Below, one piece after another: positions 60,088 to 64,000 of a DNA stretch of 64,000 nt; within the stretch, counting starts at the first letter, position 1; each line of letters begins with the position of its first letter. The translations under genes and the position numbers were made by a program. The DNA is from Allium sativum (Eukaryota; Streptophyta; Magnoliopsida; Asparagales; Amaryllidaceae). The stretch lies in NCBI GenBank assembly GCA_030737875.1, contig CM060912.1:202381231-202445230 (forward strand), written 5' to 3'. A model generated the notes under the pieces. It saw only the letters and a program-made list of their open reading frames with translations, had not been told where the DNA came from and ran no database searches.

Positions 60088-60290
60088 GTTCTCACACCAG
60101 TCCCATGACTGACCTGGAGTTTATTGTTTTAACCTAAACTCTGGGTGCCTATATTTTCCACACGGGCAGCTAGTAGTTTTGGTTTGCAGATATTATATTC
60201 ACAGGATCCTGGTTTACAGCTGAAGCGATATTCGGAAGGCTCTGTATCTGTGTATTTCCTTCAGTTGTGTTTTGTACTATTTTTCCGCTG
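60088..60290 (+). other. Block conserved with LARD A near the LTR 3' end
   Basis: Counterpart of 10901-11100; the first 62 nt are identical between A and B. Confidence 0.6.
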
Positions 60291-60475
60291 CTATTTAAAT
60301 GTAATTTAAACTATGATATTGTATTTCCAATGTATATTTATTCATACTCTGTAATATTATTTTACTCTGATGTAATTGTTGTAACAACAATAAAATGCTC
60401 TTTTGTTTGTGTCCTATGTGTGTTGTTCTCAAAGCAATCCAGGCTTTCCTTCACGGGGAAGTTTGGGTCGTCACA

Positions 60476-61232
60476 TTTGGTACCAGAGCTTTGGTTTACA
60501 GAGCTCGAGAACAAAACACATTAGAACTGAACGAAAGAATTCATCAGAGATTGGATTAGTAATATCCAATAAGAATAACTCGTTAGAGATAGGATCAGTA
60601 GTATCCTAGAACGAGTGTGAAGAGTAATATTTTCTTTAAAATAAATAAGAAAACAAATTTAATATTTTGAAATTTTTTATCTTAAAAATACATATTTGAT
60701 ATATTATTATATTTTATTTGGACAATCGACTATATAAAGATTTTGAATATACGAGTAATTAACGGATATTCGAAGTTTTAATATACTGGATAAATATAGA
60801 ATCACACTCTAGTCGCTCGGGGATAATCCTGATGATGACAGCTGCATCATCAGTATTTATGTTCGAGTAACGAAGGTGGAATGTCTATATATTTCCAATT
60901 GATTGGTATGAGAACCAAAACTAGATAGGGTTATTTGATGTGATTTGCACTAAAAATATGATTTTTATCTATATATATTAAAGCTATATATGTTTGAAAA
61001 GTTAATCACCTAATTGACTGCTGGTTGTGATGTTTGATTATTAGTTTAACTAATAAAATTATTGAAACGGTAATTAACAAAACCAATATATAATAGAATG
61101 ATACATTTAACTAAATTAAATTCAATGTTGAACTGAATTGAAAATTTATTAGAATGAATATTGAGTTAATTAAGTAAATGACTTTTAGCCTCGTTCCTTT
61201 TCGAGGACGAAAAGTTTTTAAGTGGGGGAGAT
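60476..61232 (+). mobile_element. LARD B internal domain (non-coding)
   Basis: 757 bp. The first 150 bp match the leader of LARD A (AGAGCTTTGGTTTACAGAGC, ATAGGATCAGTAGTATCC). The rest is AT-rich without protein motifs. It ends with AAGTGGGGGAGAT (61220-61232), the polypurine tract. A short inverted-repeat-like TCCTTTTCGAGGACGAAAAG precedes it, also found in A at 12290-12309. Confidence 0.9.
60478..60489 (+). promoter_or_regulatory. Primer-binding site of LARD B
   Basis: TGGTACCAGAGC, one mismatch to the initiator tRNA-Met complement, 2 bp after the 5' LTR. Confidence 0.88.
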
Positions 61233-64000
61233 TGTAACGACCCGGAATTTTTGGGCCAAATTTAAAATTTTTATTTTAATTATTTTAATGGTTTTTTAAT
61301 ATTTAAAATAATTTATTTTATATAATAACAACTATAAATTTATTTTAATCGAAGTTAAAATGAATTAATTTTATTTAAATTATAAAAGGAGTTAGAAATA
61401 GCGTGGTAGTTTTAAAATTTGAATTTTAACTTTGACTGACTGTACAGGATGCAAAATAAATCGGATTTTAGCGAAACCAAAAATATTAGAATCTATTTAA
61501 AAATATCTTTCCAACGAATCCGAAAAATTGAAATTTCATAGCAGGAATCAAAAGTTATGTCCAATTCAAAATCTCAGAAAAACGCTATGGAATTTATGCA
61601 TATAATATATAGGACCCAAAACACTACTTTTTACATACGAATGAATTGGGACTCTAAACCACTTCCATTGAGTTTAAAATGATGTTTCTGCATTGAAAAA
61701 TTATAAACACTTATATATTTCGAGTTTCAGAAATTATTCATATATATTTGTATTTTTAATATTAAATATATACGCCTTAAAAATGGGAATTTTGCAAACG
61801 ACCTCCGAATTCGACGAAACCACTTTCTATGGATTCGGAATATTAAATTATTGTTAGATTCCAAATTTCATAATTTTTGAAGCTAGTATGTGGTCGTAAT
61901 AAATTTTACAGTGAAAAACAGTCAATTTTCAAACTTTAAAAGTTCGCTTTTTATTCATACGGACTCGGAATTGATCGAAACTAGTTTCTATAGATTCGTA
62001 ATGTCAAGAAATAATTATGTTTCAATTTTCATAAAAAAATGGAATTCGTTGGTGTTAACACAGATTTTTAAACTAAGAAATCATACAAAATTTGAAGAAG
62101 ATAAAATACATAAGAGGTTAAAATAAGGGTAGTGGGCCTAATTTAATTATTAACCCATATAAAATATCATAAGTGCTGTCATTAGCTGAACCCTAAGACA
62201 AAACATAGCCACCTTCTTCTTCCTCTACTCCATTCCGACTCCCTCCTCTAAAATTTATTTTCCAAATTATCCCCTGAAAACAAAATAATTTATATCTCTC
62301 AATCAGAAAAAAGTCAGACCAAACCCTTTCTGGGTTTTGTTCATCTTCTTATCCTCTATCTACCACGAAAAATTCAAGACCTATCGTCGCACGGATTCGC
62401 CGGGATCTAGCTTGAAAGAATGAAAACTGATTTCTGTTATTTGTTCACTGCAGGCCCCATGAAGAGAGATAGGTCGAGCGACTTCAGGCAGTGGTAGAGG
62501 GGAAGCATACGGTTCTTTTGGCGGTGGTGGCATGGTCTCAGGTGGTAGGAGTTGGCCGCAATGTCAATTTTATTGGAGGGGTGCTGAAAACAGGACAGTC
62601 GCAAAGATGAGCAATTTCCCGTCGATCCGTGCATTTTCAGGCGAAGTGACCCAAACAGAAGTTGTTTGGGAGGTCGAGATCTAGCTACTGACAAAAATTG
62701 GTGGCATTTGGAGTATCGAGGCGGCCGCAGCACTTAGATGAACGGAAACGGCACTTTTCCATTCAACTGCAGATCGTGGGCCCCACGTGGCGAACTGGAG
62801 GGCGGACCGCTAGGCATGGAAAGAGGGGGAGAAGACGAAGAGAATGGCGCTGGTTTCGTGCAATTCTGGCTTACGATTTGGCCGTGGCAAGCATTTTAAG
62901 TTCAGGGTGCTGTTGGAAAAAAAAGTTAAGGGCTTAAACGCGAAACATTTATTTAATTTTATGTTCAATGTTATAACGTGATATCTATCACATACTAGGT
63001 CGAAATCTGACGATTTCAGATCCGCTGGAATCGTGGCGACGAGATCTTCACAATGACACTAACTACGTTCAATTCTGAGCAAGTTGAAAATTTGGGTAAT
63101 TTTTACCATTTAAATTAATTAGTTAATTTGGTCAAACTTCGAAAATTCATATCTTTTTTATACGAACTCAAAATCGCACGAAACAGGATATTTTGCGATC
63201 GTAGGGTCGAGAGCTTCGCGTGGACATCAATTTTGTCAATTTTAGAGCATGTTGGATTTTGGGCTAAAAATTCGACCTGAACCGTCAATTAAAAGCATGA
63301 CCAAGGTGAGAACTTTATCTCCCTCATTTTTTTTACAGCTATTTATTTTATTATTAAACATAAATTAATTATCTGTGTTGGAATTATTGTTTGTTGGATA
63401 AATGTTGATTTGAATGACTGTTGTGAATTGTTCGAAATTTGAAATATGTAAACATGTTAAATAATGTTATGTTATTTATAATATATAAAAATATGTTTAC
63501 ACTGCCATAAACAAGTTTCCTGACTTGTGTATGTTAATTGGACGATAAATTTTCACATGTCGCCCAAGTGCACAAATATATTTGTTGACTGAAACCCCAC
63601 ACGGGTCTTGGGTTGATATTCTGATTTCACATCACCCTTGGATTTATTGTAAAATGCACTTTGGCTGTTATTGAATGTTTTGTTGTTATTTTGAAATGAA
63701 TACGATGCATGAAATCCATATTATTCAAATGGTATGGTAACTGACTAAGTTTCATTCCAATTTTGAAATTAATGAATATTTAAATTAATATTCAATTCAA
63801 GGAATTAAATGATGTTTTCACATGAAAAGATTATAGCTTTATGGTTGAAAGTTTGAATTGAAAAGAATACGTTTTTGTGGACAATATGTTGAAATAAAAG
63901 ATTTGAATTCAAAATTTAACATTTTGAAAAGATTATTATTATATTAATATAATAATATGGAAAGTTCAAAATTTTATCAGGAATTGGAATGTAAGTCAGA
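61233..64000 (+). mobile_element. LARD B 3' LTR (truncated by window end)
   Basis: TGTAACGACCCGG start. It shows the empty site of solo LTR A' at 61723-61727 and is collinear with the 5' LTR up to about 56904. Frames such as 62437-62733 are not supported as genes. Confidence 0.93.

Larger units (their letters stand above)
54635..60475 (+). mobile_element. LARD B 5' LTR, second part
   Basis: Resumes after the TTCAG duplication and ends GGGTCGTCACA. Layout: CTCGGAATTCNTCGAAAC modules (54707, 54868, 56069), a family-specific cassette (about 55060-55810), a GTGAGAACTTTATCTCAC block, 73-nt modules (57108-57300), a palindromic ATTACATTTTTCAATGTAAT repeat (57500-57740), hairpins (58157-58768) and the conserved block (60088-60290). 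The frames at 55282-55596 and 55640-55912 show no domain. Confidence 0.93.
46872..64000 (+). mobile_element. Element B: second LARD-type retrotransposon (runs off right edge)
   Basis: The 5' LTR is 46872-47366 plus 54635-60475 (6336 bp after removing the solo LTR A'). The interior is 60476-61232 (757 bp) and the 3' LTR starts at 61233 and is cut by the window end. The expected left target duplication is ACGAC (46867-46871). The two LTRs align closely for the 2.77 kb visible. No gag or pol exists. Compared with A the interior is even shorter. Confidence 0.93.

Overview
The window is plant nuclear DNA made almost entirely of nested LTR retrotransposons, as in pericentromeric or other repeat-rich heterochromatin. 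The evidence is Ty3/gypsy chromovirus gag-pol, primer-binding sites matching initiator tRNA-Met, 5-bp target duplications and one CACTA (En/Spm-type) DNA transposon. I see no host gene that looks functional, no tRNA or rRNA gene and no CRISPR array. The species cannot be named from the sequence; a flowering plant is the safe statement. All similarity statements are by-eye comparisons within the window.

Left nest (1-33222). The oldest layer is a reverse-oriented, very long LTR (family D; 1-4211 and 32005-33222), which runs off the left edge. A reverse-oriented chromovirus (element C, 4212-31999, target duplication CTTCC) sits inside it. C has about 3.2-kb LTRs and a decayed gag-pol. Two elements later landed in the LTRs of C. 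One is a LARD-type non-autonomous retrotransposon (element A, 5019-18590, duplication GTTTG), with two 6.27-kb LTRs around a 1.04-kb non-coding core. The other is a 2.7-kb CACTA element (26647-29321, duplication TAT).

Right nest (33223-64000). A decayed plus-strand chromovirus (F) is split at its integrase catalytic core by element E (34137-44795, duplication CCAAG). E is a reverse-oriented chromovirus with nearly identical 3.24-kb LTRs, an open gag and a ruined pol. The 3' LTR of F is interrupted by a second LARD (element B, from 46872, running off the right edge). The 5' LTR of B is itself interrupted by a 7.26-kb solo LTR related to A (A', 47367-54629, duplication TTCAG), which carries an expanded 97-bp tandem array.

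How the pieces relate. LARD families A, A', B and D share LTR ends, leader modules and a strongly conserved block near the LTR 3' end. LARD B also shares modules in the same order with the LTRs of chromoviruses C and E. The most interesting shared module is a 73-nt two-tier stem-loop, present twice per LTR in B, C and E. Its paired arms change together between copies while the loop core stays constant. A second group of covarying hairpins (GGGTT...AACCC and GGAG...CTCC types) lies downstream in A, A' and B, with relatives in C and E. I infer a structured RNA region in these long LTRs, possibly used for packaging, translation or trans-mobilisation of coding-less elements. No function is shown by the sequence alone.
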